A stretch of DNA of 30,968 bases from JBBKWJ01 sp037968895 (GCA_037968895.1 JBBKWJ010000158.1:1-30968); one strand, 5' to 3'. Numbered from the stretch's first letter, positions 1 through 7,197 are shown. Numbers and translations: made by a program. The notes: generated by a model from the sequence alone, not told the origin.

Positions 1-1424
1 GCCGAGAGCGAATCAAGCTGCGCTTGGATGTGCGGTGGCACCTGTGACCACGCACCGTTCGTCGCCGCGTCACCGATGGTTCCCGTGTAGCTGGTCACAT
101 GGGCTGCGCCGTCACCCACTGCGTCTCGATTGGAGATGCTTGCTGCACCGCCGATCGTGCGCATTGCGTTGTAAGAGGCGTAGGAGTCGACCCCGAAGTT
201 GACGGCATGGGCCGTGCTGGCATTGGCAGTGAAGCCGGTGCTGACGGTGCCAGCCATGCCAAGCCGGAGTGGACGGAAGATTGTCCGAGGGGCGAGGAAG
301 ACATCGACCTCGCCTGCGGCCGTTTGGAACTGCCATGGGCGACTTCGAGACGCGGCGCCAGCAGCTTGTGTCGCTGAACTCCCCGCCGCTACGTTGCGAG
401 CGCCGGCATATCCGATTCCGGCGGCGCCAACAGTGAAGACATCCCATCCGATCGTGGTCCACGACATCGCTTCGCCGGTTTCAGGGTGGGTTGAGCCCGA
501 CGCCTTTAGCGTGAGGTCAGCCAGCAGCTTGGTGGCTGCTACGGCGAGCAAGATTCCTGCACCAAGTGGGGTAAACGAGAGAAACAGTCCGACGATGCCA
601 GCCAGAGTCAAGAAGTGGCCGAGCCCGTCGCTGAGATGCCACAACGCGTCGGCCCAGCGACCGTCGAGCGCGGCGTCGACCATTTTGACGACCGATTCGA
701 CGAGGCCGTACAGCTCGCCACCAACGAAGCCAACGAAGCCGATCAGGCCAGATCCGACTTGCGATAGGAAACTCGGATCCGACATATCGCCTAGCGCGAT
801 GTCGTTGAGCCAGCGGTCGGTTTCTGAGTCGAGGGTTCCGTAGTCGGCCGCCAAGTCGTTCCAGGCGGTCTTCGACAACGCCAGATCGGCTTGAGCCGAC
901 GAAACGGTCTGCTCGCAGGCCCGCACCGTGCGCAACAGGTTGTCCCGGACGAAGCCGGTTGTCTCACGCTCAGTACCGAGCGGATCGTTCAGATCGTTGA
1001 AGAAATTGTCGTTGCGGCATGCCGTTTGGTGTCTGGCCGCGGCTGCTGCCGCATTGTCCTCTGCCGTCTTAAGCGATTGCCACCGTGTATTTGCGAGTGC
1101 GAGAGCTGTGTTTACGCTCGTGCGAATCTCGCCGAGGCGGGTGGCGTGCAGCGCCAGCCGACTGGCCGCTTCGTCAGTGCCAGGGCTGACCTTCCTCAGA
1201 GTTTTGGATAGATCTTCGACGAGGTTTTTGAATGCTTCGGCCGCTTGTCCTTCGAATATTGCGCCGTTGTCGCCGGTTAGCTTGTCGAACTCGATGGCGA
1301 TGTCTTCGGTGTCTCGCCCAACCTGGGTGAAGAAAAGCGAAAGCTCCTCAAACACGGCTGGTGTGGCTGGTACCGGCTCGCCAGGGAGGTATGGGAAAAT
1401 CTCTGTCCATCCGAGATCGCTCAT
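1..1424 (-). CDS. Large T7SS-substrate-like protein, partial (C-terminus off the left edge)
   Basis: The minus frame is open from an ATG at 1424 to the window edge (474 codons visible, no stop). Residues 1-130 are predicted alpha-helical and contain FEGQAAEAF at 57-65, which resembles the [WF]xGxAAxAF motif of actinobacterial type VII secretion substrates and polymorphic toxins. Further helices follow to about 210, then two glycine/alanine-rich hydrophobic stretches at about 221-246 and 269-303. The region from about 330 is low in recognisable motifs. Cysteines at 136 and 160 could pair. The ATG overlaps the stop of the upstream small helical gene as ATGA, so the two are translationally coupled, as WXG100-type partners often are. 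The C-terminal part, where a toxin domain would lie, is not visible, so toxin activity is only a possibility. The reading frame is certain; the family is inferred. Confidence 0.75.
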   Translation of the reverse strand, partial: MSDLGWTEIFPYLPGEPVPATPAVFEELSLFFTQVGRDTEDIAIEFDKLTGDNGAIFEGQAAEAFKNLVEDLSKTLRKVSPGTDEAASRLALHATRLGEIRTSVNTALALANTRWQSLKTAEDNAAAAAARHQTACRNDNFFNDLNDPLGTERETTGFVRDNLLRTVRACEQTVSSAQADLALSKTAWNDLAADYGTLDSETDRWLNDIALGDMSDPSFLSQVGSGLIGFVGFVGGELYGLVESVVKMVDAALDGRWADALWHLSDGLGHFLTLAGIVGLFLSFTPLGAGILLAVAATKLLADLTLKASGSTHPETGEAMSWTTIGWDVFTVGAAGIGYAGARNVAAGSSATQAAGAASRSRPWQFQTAAGEVDVFLAPRTIFRPLRLGMAGTVSTGFTANASTAHAVNFGVDSYASYNAMRTIGGAASISNRDAVGDGAAHVTSYTGTIGDAATNGAWSQVPPHIQAQLDSLS

Positions 1425-1705
1425 CCTTCACCCTCCAGCGCATTGGTTAGCTCGGTGTCGACGGTGGCGAACGACTCGCTGATCACCCGAAGTGCTTGGC
1501 TGACGGCGCCGAGGGCGTCAGCTAATTCATCACGACGCTTGTCCCAGGCGCTCTCGAACTCGAGGAGCCCGTGCGCGGTCTTCGGTGAGTGGGACAGGTC
1601 ATGGCCGGGGAGTCCCCGGATATCTCGAAGATTCTGGGTCACTGTCTCCGCGGTGGTAGCGAGGGTGCCCAATTCTTCGTAATTGACAAGCAGTCGGTCA
1701 GCCAT
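1421..1705 (-). CDS. EspC/WXG100-like small helical protein
   Basis: This encodes 94 residues, predicted all-helical, with no signal peptide. The start at 1705 is preceded by a good ribosome binding site (AGAAAGGA, 5 nt spacing), which decides against the longer upstream reading. The pattern (alpha-helix, a central loop around LPGHDLSHS, then a helix with ESAWDKRRDEL and a heptad-like C-terminus) fits the EspC/DUF2580-type ESX-secreted proteins, which are about 100 residues and act as secretion partners of larger substrates. It is coupled by ATGA to the large T7SS-like gene downstream. No ESX core genes (eccC, eccD, mycP) are in the window, so the machinery would have to be elsewhere. Family assignment is inference from length, helicity and context. 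Confidence 0.65.
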   Translation of the reverse strand: MADRLLVNYEELGTLATTAETVTQNLRDIRGLPGHDLSHSPKTAHGLLEFESAWDKRRDELADALGAVSQALRVISESFATVDTELTNALEGEG

Positions 1706-1847
1706 ATGTTCCTTTCTCGGCAGTCCAGACTCCGAACAGTAGGAAGAGATCAGGTTGCTGGCGATGGGGCGCGGTCCCCATGCGTACGCTCGTCTGGACC
1801 GCATTGCGCTAGGCAGAGACGCTCATGACTGCCAGCCCATTGCTACC

Positions 1848-1853
1848 TACTGT
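1848..1853 (+). promoter_or_regulatory. Candidate -10 box TACTGT, leaderless start at 1860
   Basis: TACTGT lies 6 nt before the ATG at 1860, placing the expected transcription start at or next to the start codon. No Shine-Dalgarno sequence is visible and no convincing -35 box is present. Confidence 0.4.
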
Positions 1854-1859
1854 TGGGTG

Positions 1860-2444
1860 ATGATCACCGAGCCGGTCGCCTTCGCGCCCTTTGATGTTGC
1901 ACTCCACAGCGAAGACCTGCGAGTGCCAGTGCGGCTCACGTGGCGCCAGGGTATTCGTGAGAGCAGGGGAGTGTTCGCCACCAAACTCGGCGGCCCGCTT
2001 GCGCTCGTTGCGTCGTCGACGATGACCTTTATCGGGTTGGGATTGTGTCTCATTGCGTCGAGACCCCTGATGTTCTGGCTCGGCTGCCTTTACCTAGCGG
2101 TCTTCGTGCGCTGGTCGCCACTAAGTCTCGTGCTGGATCGCTCACTAGCCTGGCTTCACGGTTTCCGGCCCGCTCCGAACGCGCAATGGATTCTCGGCGC
2201 CGAAGGGTTGGCAATGTCGCCCCCGATCTCTGAAACTCCGATCGAGTGGGCGAAGATCAGCCGAATCGCCGTGGTGGCCGATACGGCAATTGTCGTGCAG
2301 GGCAATGGCGGCTACGGACTCGCGGCTCAGCCTGGCGGCCCAACGGTCGAAGAGATCGTGCTGCAACTTGAACGCCGCACCGGCCTCACCGCCACCCGAC
2401 CAAACCGGCTCCTCTATTTCCTGTCGTTTGGCCCCAGTTACTAA
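1860..2444 (+). CDS. YcxB-like membrane protein
   Basis: This encodes 194 residues. Two adjacent hydrophobic segments (about residues 43-62 and 68-86) form a helical hairpin, and the C-terminal soluble half contains ISETPIEWAKISRIAVVADTA, which fits the YcxB-like C-terminal domain (small bacterial membrane proteins of unknown role with a PH-like fold). The ATG at 1860 was chosen because it follows a leaderless-type -10 box and lies just before the first conserved-looking segment; a GTG at 1857 is an alternative. The stop codon at 2442-2444 lies inside the left arm of a long palindrome shared with the convergent gene. Function is unknown. Confidence 0.65.
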   Translation: MITEPVAFAPFDVALHSEDLRVPVRLTWRQGIRESRGVFATKLGGPLALVASSTMTFIGLGLCLIASRPLMFWLGCLYLAVFVRWSPLSLVLDRSLAWLHGFRPAPNAQWILGAEGLAMSPPISETPIEWAKISRIAVVADTAIVVQGNGGYGLAAQPGGPTVEEIVLQLERRTGLTATRPNRLLYFLSFGPSY

Positions 2445-2475
2445 AAGTACACGTACCAGGTACGTGTACTTTTAG
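2441..2475. terminator. 35-bp near-perfect palindrome shared by two convergent genes
   Basis: Two perfectly complementary 17-bp arms (CTAAAAGTACACGTACC and its reverse complement) flank a single A at 2458. The left arm contains the TAA stop of the plus-strand YcxB-like gene and the right arm contains the TAA stop of the minus-strand SIMPL gene. The arms end in TTTTAG on each strand, so it could be a bidirectional intrinsic terminator. A one-base spacer is unusual for a terminator hairpin. An 18-bp piece of the same sequence recurs at 22097-22114, suggesting a repeat family. Confidence 0.7.
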
Positions 2476-3083
2476 TAGAGGGCGGTTTCGAAGACGGCGG
2501 TGGCGGTTGCGGTAACCGCTTGCATGGCGGGCTCGAGCGCAGGGCCCGTCGCCGATAGCCGGCCGACAACGGGCATCAGTCCTGGACTGGCGCCGTGCTC
2601 CACGAGCTCAACGAGATCGCCAAGGTCGACGTCTAGCGCCGAGGCGTAGTCGTTGGCCCGCCTCCTGGCGTCAGCAACAGCCGCCCGACGGGCCGCGGCA
2701 TGGGCCGGGTTGTCAGCATCAACCTGCCAATTTGGGCCATGTACATCGATGCCCTCGATGCTCGTGAGCGTCTCGAGCAAGGCGAATGTCCGCTCGATGT
2801 TCCGCGACACGCAACTCACTTGGTGGCTCGCACGCCAGCCAAGGTGCACCTCTTTGTCCTGCTCCCATCGGGTTTCGCGTTGCACCGAGCTGAACTGCAC
2901 GCCCCGTGCATCCTCGGTGACGCCTTCATCGGCGAGCGCGCTCAGCACGGCATCGGCCAATGCGCTTGATGCGGCCAGTGCGTCACTTGCATTCGCAGCC
3001 ACGCTCGGCGTACCGATCGAGAAAGAGGCGGCATCTGGCTCTGTGTGGTGGCTTCCGGTACCAACAACGGTGATTCGAGTCAT
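2472..3083 (-). CDS. SIMPL-domain (DUF541/YggE-like) protein
   Basis: This encodes 203 residues and the SIMPL domain spans almost the whole protein: an N-terminal ITVVGTGSHHTEPDAASFSIG strand region, a helical segment rich in alanine, then ARRAAVADARRRANDYASALDVDLGDLVEL, which matches the typical A(R/K)xxAxxxAxxxA...G...V segment of DUF541 proteins. Family members include E. coli YggE and the mammalian IRAK-interacting SIMPL protein; many bacterial versions are periplasmic, but this one has no signal peptide, so it is probably cytoplasmic. The biochemical role is not established. It has TAAAGT 6 nt before its ATG and is therefore likely leaderless. It converges on the YcxB-like gene and shares the terminator palindrome. 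Confidence 0.8.
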   Translation of the reverse strand: MTRITVVGTGSHHTEPDAASFSIGTPSVAANASDALAASSALADAVLSALADEGVTEDARGVQFSSVQRETRWEQDKEVHLGWRASHQVSCVSRNIERTFALLETLTSIEGIDVHGPNWQVDADNPAHAAARRAAVADARRRANDYASALDVDLGDLVELVEHGASPGLMPVVGRLSATGPALEPAMQAVTATATAVFETALY

Positions 3084-3089
3084 CGCAGG

Positions 3090-3095
3090 ACTTTA
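3090..3095 (-). promoter_or_regulatory. Candidate -10 box TAAAGT for the SIMPL gene
   Basis: On the minus strand TAAAGT is followed by 6 nt and the ATG at 3083. It lies in the 38-bp gap after the lipoprotein gene, so the SIMPL gene can be a separate transcription unit with a leaderless mRNA. Confidence 0.4.
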
Positions 3096-3121
3096 GTTGC
3101 TGCCCGCGTCCGCCGTCGTGG

Positions 3122-4084
3122 CTACTTTATTTCGAGGCGTTGGAGCACGTCTTGATCAAGCACAATGGTCTCGGTGGCATCGGAGATGCGCATGCTCTGG
3201 CGTCCAGTTACCGCGATCGTGCTCGTCGGCATTGGCCGAGTGAGGTCGAGCACGCTCCTGCCTTCGATAACGACGTCCCACGCCAGCACCTCGACATCGG
3301 TGCCGTCAGGAACTCCTGGCATCGCGATTGTCCCTGACGCAACGGTCTGGCCGCCTGATGCGCTCAGGGTCACGATGTCGCCTTCAATCGAGACGACTTC
3401 GAAGACAGTTACCTGGTCAATCGGCGCGCCGTTTAACACAAGGCTGGTGCGGATCTCCCACTTCGCCCCGACGCCGACAGGCTCTTCGGGCAGAGGCGAT
3501 GTCAGCTGATCGTTGTCAATGAGATCTTGCACGAGGGCGAGCATCTCGGCGGGTAGCGCGTCGACGCCGGTTGTCTCGCTCGAAACGATAAAGCCACGAC
3601 GATCGATGATGGCGACCGTTTGCAGCGAGCGAAGAGTTTCTCCGGCGCGGGCCACTGCGTCAGCGACGCCAGGGTCAGTTCCCTCGGCTGCTCGCAGCGA
3701 CAGGTAGTCGTAGGTCATCTTGAAGTTGTCGCCGCTCGCCTCAATCTCATACCCAATTTCCGTTATGGAAGTGATCTCGCCGGTTGCCGTCATCTCTTCG
3801 CCGTCAATGAATTGAGTGAGCGACTGGGTTTGCGTCATCTCGACGGTGCCAGGCTCCTCGGCCAGTCGGAAACGAAGTTCGACCCGTGGCTCGGCCCCAG
3901 GGTCGGTGAGCTCAACAATTGGACCGTCCCCTGCAGTCTCGACCGCTTGCGCCGTTGTTTCGGTGACATCCGTTTTGGCGACATCCGTCTCGGCGACCGC
4001 GGTGCTGCTGCTGCATCCAGCGGCCGCAAAGCCGATGGCGAGCAGGACGGGCAGCATTTGAGAAGTCGTACGTGCTTTGATCAT
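3122..4084 (-). CDS. Lipoprotein of unknown function
   Basis: This encodes 320 residues from the ATG at 4084. An N-terminal lipoprotein signal ends in FAAAGC (lipidated Cys24), followed by a Thr/Asp/Ala-rich linker with TDVAKTDVTETT repeats to about residue 48. The rest is predicted beta-rich and contains paired blocks (EMTQTQSLTQFIDGEEM, VGAKWEIRTSLVLNGAPIDQVTVFEV) like DUF6263-type or LppX-like envelope proteins; I do not assign a family. An alternative upstream ATG at 4138 would bury the lipobox behind 18 extra residues and is rejected. The start lies 8 nt after the stop of the MDMPI-like gene on the same strand, so they probably form an operon. It is expected to be anchored on the outer face of the membrane. 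Confidence 0.8.
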   Translation of the reverse strand: MIKARTTSQMLPVLLAIGFAAAGCSSSTAVAETDVAKTDVTETTAQAVETAGDGPIVELTDPGAEPRVELRFRLAEEPGTVEMTQTQSLTQFIDGEEMTATGEITSITEIGYEIEASGDNFKMTYDYLSLRAAEGTDPGVADAVARAGETLRSLQTVAIIDRRGFIVSSETTGVDALPAEMLALVQDLIDNDQLTSPLPEEPVGVGAKWEIRTSLVLNGAPIDQVTVFEVVSIEGDIVTLSASGGQTVASGTIAMPGVPDGTDVEVLAWDVVIEGRSVLDLTRPMPTSTIAVTGRQSMRISDATETIVLDQDVLQRLEIK

Positions 4085-4092
4085 GCCGCACT

Positions 4093-4791
4093 TTAGGCCG
4101 AGACGTCGTCTTCTTGGAGGGGCCCATAGGTTGTCCACGCGTTGTCGATGATCACTGCGACGTCCCCACTCCAGTCCAGCGTCTCAACCTGGCGGCGGCT
4201 GCGACGCCCAGTCACCGACCGGAGGAAATCGTATGGCGTGGTCCGCAGGGTCGCGGCCACATCGCCCGAAGCTGGCCACTCGGTGCCATCGGTGAGCAAA
4301 ACTGAAATACCGAGGCCGAGCTTCTCCTGCACACGGTCCTGCATGTGCGGGACGTAACGGTGGGCCGCCAAAAGCGTTGCGTGCGATTCGCGGTCGATCT
4401 CTATTCCGAGCGCGTGTTGCACGTCATGGATGTGGACGATGAGGTCGGCCGTGAGGCCGACGGCGAGCTTCGGCCGCGCTTGCATCTGACTGGACATTTC
4501 CTCTGCGTGACCTTCCCATTCATCGCAGATCTCGCCGAGCGACTTGCCCCGGCGATCGCTCACCTGACGGTTGGTCGACTCGTCTGAGCCGAGATTGTCG
4601 GTCCGACCTGAAGCAACGTCGGCATTCAGGCCGGTCAAGTGGGCGACGACATCTTGCACGGTCCAGTCTGGGCACATCGGCACAACGGTCTCAGCTTGTG
4701 CAGTAGAAAGCGATCTCGCCAGCGTCAGCAGGTGCTGTCGAGATTCGGCGTAGAGGAGGTCAGGCGGAGTGGCTGGTTCTGGATCAGGCAT
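4093..4791 (-). CDS. Maleylpyruvate isomerase N-terminal (MDMPI/DinB-like) family protein
   Basis: This encodes 232 residues from the ATG at 4791. Residues 12-130 match the mycothiol-dependent maleylpyruvate isomerase N-terminal/DinB-like four-helix fold: CPDWTVQDVVAHLTGL (residues 40-55, with metal-ligand candidate His51) and ADLIVHIHDVQHALG (115-129, with His122, Asp123 and His126). Actinobacteria encode many paralogues (TIGR03083), usually metal-dependent thiol transferases or enzymes of unknown substrate that use mycothiol. The C-terminal ~80 residues carry a less conserved domain (ATLRTTPYDFLRSVTGRRSRRQV) typical of the DUF1025/MDMPI-C type, which is SCP2-like. The substrate cannot be deduced. 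A start 23 codons upstream is possible but less likely because it would run into the tandem repeats. Confidence 0.8.
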   Translation of the reverse strand: MPDPEPATPPDLLYAESRQHLLTLARSLSTAQAETVVPMCPDWTVQDVVAHLTGLNADVASGRTDNLGSDESTNRQVSDRRGKSLGEICDEWEGHAEEMSSQMQARPKLAVGLTADLIVHIHDVQHALGIEIDRESHATLLAAHRYVPHMQDRVQEKLGLGISVLLTDGTEWPASGDVAATLRTTPYDFLRSVTGRRSRRQVETLDWSGDVAVIIDNAWTTYGPLQEDDVSA

Positions 4792-4842
4792 GGAGCGCAG
4801 TCTCGCGCAAAGCGACGAGGCCCGCGCTGTCGCTCTGTTCTG

Positions 4843-4880
4843 ACAACTGTGTTCCAACAACTGTGTTCCAACAACTGTGT
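4843..4880. repeat. 14-bp tandem repeat (2.7 copies) between divergent genes
   Basis: The unit ACAACTGTGTTCCA occurs twice in full and a third time as ACAACTGTGT. Each unit contains the small dyad ACA-AC-TGT. The array lies directly upstream of the candidate -10 box of the DUF2752 gene and 50-90 bp upstream of the divergent MDMPI-like gene, so a regulator binding to direct repeats is plausible. Confidence 0.75.
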
Positions 4881-4882
4881 AC

Positions 4883-4888
4883 TACCAT
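4883..4888 (+). promoter_or_regulatory. Candidate -10 box TACCAT for the DUF2752 gene
   Basis: TACCAT is 8 nt before the ATG at 4897, with the tandem repeat array occupying the -15 to -55 region. No Shine-Dalgarno sequence is visible. Confidence 0.4.
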
Positions 4889-4896
4889 CAGCTCTC

Positions 4897-5307
4897 ATGA
4901 TTACCGGGCCCTCCGATACAGCGACACTGCCGCCCGCACCTCCAGAAGTTTCCTCAAACGGTTTTCTTGCCGGTGCGGCCATTACGGCGGCTATCGCTGG
5001 CGCCACGGTTGCCGCAAGCCTGCCCGCGTTGTGTCCCTTCCGGATCTGCACCGGCCATGCGTGCCCAGGATGCGGACTGAGTAGAAGTGTCGTCTCGCTT
5101 TTCAAAGGCGACGTGGCCATGTCGTGGCGGTATCACCCCCTGCTCATCCCGTTTATCGTCCAGATTGCCGTCGTGTCTCTGATGCGTCGAGCCGGAGCTT
5201 CGATGGTCTGGTACAACACATTGCTTATCGTCAACCTGGTCGTGATTCTCGGCGTCTGGGCGGTTCGATGGCGCCTCGGGCAACTCGATCTGGTGGTAGG
5301 GCGATGA
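4897..5307 (+). CDS. DUF2752 membrane protein
   Basis: This encodes 136 residues. The DUF2752 signature is clear: CPFRICTGHACPGCGLSR (about residues 47-64) followed by the VAMSWRYHPL segment. Three hydrophobic segments are visible: about 25-45 before the cysteine motif, 83-98 (LLIPFIVQIAVVSLM) and 108-124 (NTLLIVNLVVILGVWAV). DUF2752 proteins are small membrane proteins of unknown function; the CPxC-like cysteines suggest metal binding or disulfides. The downstream DUF2510/DUF4190 gene overlaps it as ATGA, so the two are co-translated. The start was chosen at the ATG right after the -10 box; the frame is open further upstream into the antisense of the MDMPI-like gene, which is not coding here. 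Confidence 0.85.
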   Translation: MITGPSDTATLPPAPPEVSSNGFLAGAAITAAIAGATVAASLPALCPFRICTGHACPGCGLSRSVVSLFKGDVAMSWRYHPLLIPFIVQIAVVSLMRRAGASMVWYNTLLIVNLVVILGVWAVRWRLGQLDLVVGR

Positions 5308-5708
5308 GCGACTTTCAGCCTCCCGGTTTTTACCCGGCTGCCGGCGATCCACCAAACACCACCCGTTATTGGAACGGCACCGAGTGGGAAGGCGAACCAA
5401 TCGCCGCTGGGGGTCAGCCAATAATGCTTGGGCAGACGGCCAGCTACCCAGAGGAAAGTCAAGCCATCATGGCGCTCATCATGGCGCTCCTCGGGCTCAC
5501 ACTTTGCCAATTGCTTTGCCCGTTGGCGTGGATCTTTGGTCAACGTGAACTTGACGCGATCGACGCTGGCCGTCGCGACCCATCGAAGCGCGATATGGCC
5601 TTCGCGTCAAAGATCATCGGAATCGTCGGCACCGCGCTCATGGTCATTGGATTGATCTTCTTGTTGCTGTTTGTCGTCAGTTTGGGCGCCTTCGCTGTCG
5701 GATCGTAG
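5304..5708 (+). CDS. DUF2510 + DUF4190 membrane protein
   Basis: This encodes 134 residues. The N-terminus (PPGFYPAAGDPPNTTRYWNGTEWEGEP) is a DUF2510 domain, a short actinobacterial motif with conserved GWYPDP...RYWDGTxW, usually fused to membrane or secreted domains. Residues about 49-134 form a DUF4190-like unit with two membrane helices (IMALIMALLGLTLCQLLCP and KIIGIVGTALMVIGLIFLLLF) separated by the loop FGQRELDAIDAGRRDPSKR, with the family's GxxALxxI-like spacing. The role is unknown. The start overlaps the DUF2752 stop (ATGA). The two proteins are likely to act at the same membrane site. Confidence 0.85.
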   Translation: MSDFQPPGFYPAAGDPPNTTRYWNGTEWEGEPIAAGGQPIMLGQTASYPEESQAIMALIMALLGLTLCQLLCPLAWIFGQRELDAIDAGRRDPSKRDMAFASKIIGIVGTALMVIGLIFLLLFVVSLGAFAVGS

Positions 5709-5766
5709 TTTCGCCACCAGGTGAAATAGACACGCCGTTGGACTTCAGTCTGCGAGCAATTTCGTC

Positions 5767-5772
5767 TAGGGT
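5767..5772 (+). promoter_or_regulatory. Candidate -10 box TAGGGT for the first TetR-like gene
   Basis: TAGGGT is 7 nt before the ATG at 5780; no Shine-Dalgarno sequence is present. It lies in the 71-bp gap after the DUF4190 gene. Confidence 0.35.
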
Positions 5773-5779
5773 CGCAGCA

Positions 5780-6541
5780 ATGAGCGACGGGAGGGACCGG
5801 GCGGCCGGGAAGCCTGCGGTGCAACGCGCTCAGACCCAGCGCACCCAGACCCAACGCACCCAGACCCAACGCGCCCGGATCCAACGGGCACGCATTCTCG
5901 GCCGAGCGGTTGAAGAGATGGGCCAGCCCGTCGCCTTTAGCAATCTGACCATGGGTGAGGTGTCGAAGCGGAGCGGCATTCCGTCGTCGACGATCCTGAG
6001 TCAAACCGCGCTCGGCGATGAGGGAGACCAGGCCGGTGCCGTTGACGAATTCCGTCGGCTGCTCTTTCACCGTCTTGTGCATGGCGTAGCCGTTTCGCTC
6101 ACCCAAGACGACCGGCAAGAAGTTATTGACGGTCTACGCAAGGGCGAGGGACTTCAGGCGCTTATCGTTCTCGTGGTCGACTCGCTCTGTCGCCAATTCT
6201 GTGACAGCCCAAACGCGCCATACCTACTAGCCGCAGCTAGTCGTAGCGACGACGAAGAACTTGCCGACGCGGTCGATTCGAAATGGGCAGAGATTACCGA
6301 CGATGCGGTCTTCGTGATTGAGCTGATCCTGGCTGCACATGGTCACGAGCAGAGAGAGGGAGTCGGTCAGGAGCAACTTGGCGGTGCACTCGCAATGGCG
6401 ATGACCACAGAGTTCGTGCACAAGAACATGCTCGAGCCGCCTCCAATGCAAGCCGTGGCAGACAACGGGGTGTTGATGAGTCCAGGAGCGGCCGTCGTGT
6501 GGTTTCTGATCGAGCCTGAACTCGCGAAGCGAGATGCCTGA
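5780..6541 (+). CDS. TetR-like transcriptional regulator with pentapeptide repeats
   Basis: This encodes 253 residues. After a short basic N-terminus, residues 18-37 are four copies of a five-residue repeat (QTQRT, QTQRT, QTQRA, RIQRA) leading into helix 1 of a TetR-type DNA-binding domain (ARILGRAVEEMG...LTMGEVSKRSGIPSSTI). The recognition-helix region lacks the usual [ST]xxxYxxF motif, so the HTH is divergent. The C-terminal ~150 residues are alpha-helical, as in TetR ligand domains. The next gene, also TetR-like, starts on the last base of the stop codon (TGATG), so the pair is co-translated and may form a heterodimer (inference). An ATG at 5738 would add 14 residues; 5780 is favoured by the -10 box. 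Confidence 0.65.
   Translation: MSDGRDRAAGKPAVQRAQTQRTQTQRTQTQRARIQRARILGRAVEEMGQPVAFSNLTMGEVSKRSGIPSSTILSQTALGDEGDQAGAVDEFRRLLFHRLVHGVAVSLTQDDRQEVIDGLRKGEGLQALIVLVVDSLCRQFCDSPNAPYLLAAASRSDDEELADAVDSKWAEITDDAVFVIELILAAHGHEQREGVGQEQLGGALAMAMTTEFVHKNMLEPPPMQAVADNGVLMSPGAAVVWFLIEPELAKRDA
5831..5890 (+). repeat. 15-bp tandem repeat, four copies, inside the TetR-like gene
   Basis: The unit CAGACCCAACGCACC occurs as three near-identical copies and one diverged copy, encoding the QTQR(T/A) pentapeptides. The unit length is a multiple of three, so changes in copy number would keep the frame and alter only the length of the segment before the HTH. Confidence 0.9.
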
Positions 6542-7197
6542 TGGCAACACGTTCTGTGCTCGACCGGGCCCTCGACGCCGCAGTTGAAGTTGTTCTCGAA
6601 GAAGCCCCGCCGCTTCCGGTCGTGCCGTCATCGAGTGCGCTTTGTGCTGAGCTCGGCATTGGTGTGTCGACCTTTTACCGGCTCTTCGGGGGCGTCGATG
6701 AATACCGAGACAGTCTCGTTGATGAGATTCTCAGCGCTCCGTACGAATTCGTCGAGCCCGATCTGATGACGGAACTGATTGGGCTAGTTGATGCCGATCC
6801 CGCTGAAACGAGCCTCGAAACTGCGGCGTTGCGGATCGCAGTGCTGTATGACAAGGCGATTGCAGCCGTCCCAGCCCCTCACGCCGACTGGATGCCGTGG
6901 ATCCGCGACGAGACGGTCCGTAACTCGCTATATCGGAGCGCACATACCTCTGCCGATCGTGAAGGTCCGGCTGTTGCTCGAGTTGTTGAGCACTTCGGTC
7001 GCCACTTGCTTGGCTCGGGTAGTGCGCGTGACCTCGTACTCCGCCAGATCGCAATCACGGTTGCCTCGAAGCTGTGCGGCGTCACTCACATCCGGTGGCC
7101 TCATGGCCCTGACGATCTACCGCTCGTCGTTATGATCCGGTGGCGACTCGGGATGGGCCTGGTCAGCGGCCAGGTAGATGAACCGTCGTCCCGATAG
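6541..7197 (+). CDS. TetR-like transcriptional regulator
   Basis: This encodes 218 residues. The N-terminal HTH is recognisable: helix 1 SVLDRALDAAVEVVLEEAP, then SSSALCAELGIGVSTFYRLFGGVDEYRDSLVDEIL (about residues 30-65), with the TFYRLFGG motif of the TetR recognition helix. The C-terminal part is helical and includes RWPHGPDDLPLVVMIRWRLGMGL near the end. It is coupled to the preceding TetR-like gene through TGATG. The regulated genes are unknown; neighbours on either side (DUF4190 protein, HAD phosphatase) are candidates. Its TAG stop is the first part of the candidate promoter of the HAD gene. Confidence 0.75.
   Translation: MATRSVLDRALDAAVEVVLEEAPPLPVVPSSSALCAELGIGVSTFYRLFGGVDEYRDSLVDEILSAPYEFVEPDLMTELIGLVDADPAETSLETAALRIAVLYDKAIAAVPAPHADWMPWIRDETVRNSLYRSAHTSADREGPAVARVVEHFGRHLLGSGSARDLVLRQIAITVASKLCGVTHIRWPHGPDDLPLVVMIRWRLGMGLVSGQVDEPSSR

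Noticed and set aside
199..1482. Long plus-strand open frames (up to 214 codons) at the left edge
   Set aside because: They are antisense to a continuous minus frame with a good start, ribosome binding site, coupling and protein-like motifs. Their products are Ser/Arg/Pro-rich without domains.
4843..4880. Tandem 14-bp repeats as a CRISPR array
   Set aside because: There are no spacers, the units are too short and no cas genes are nearby.
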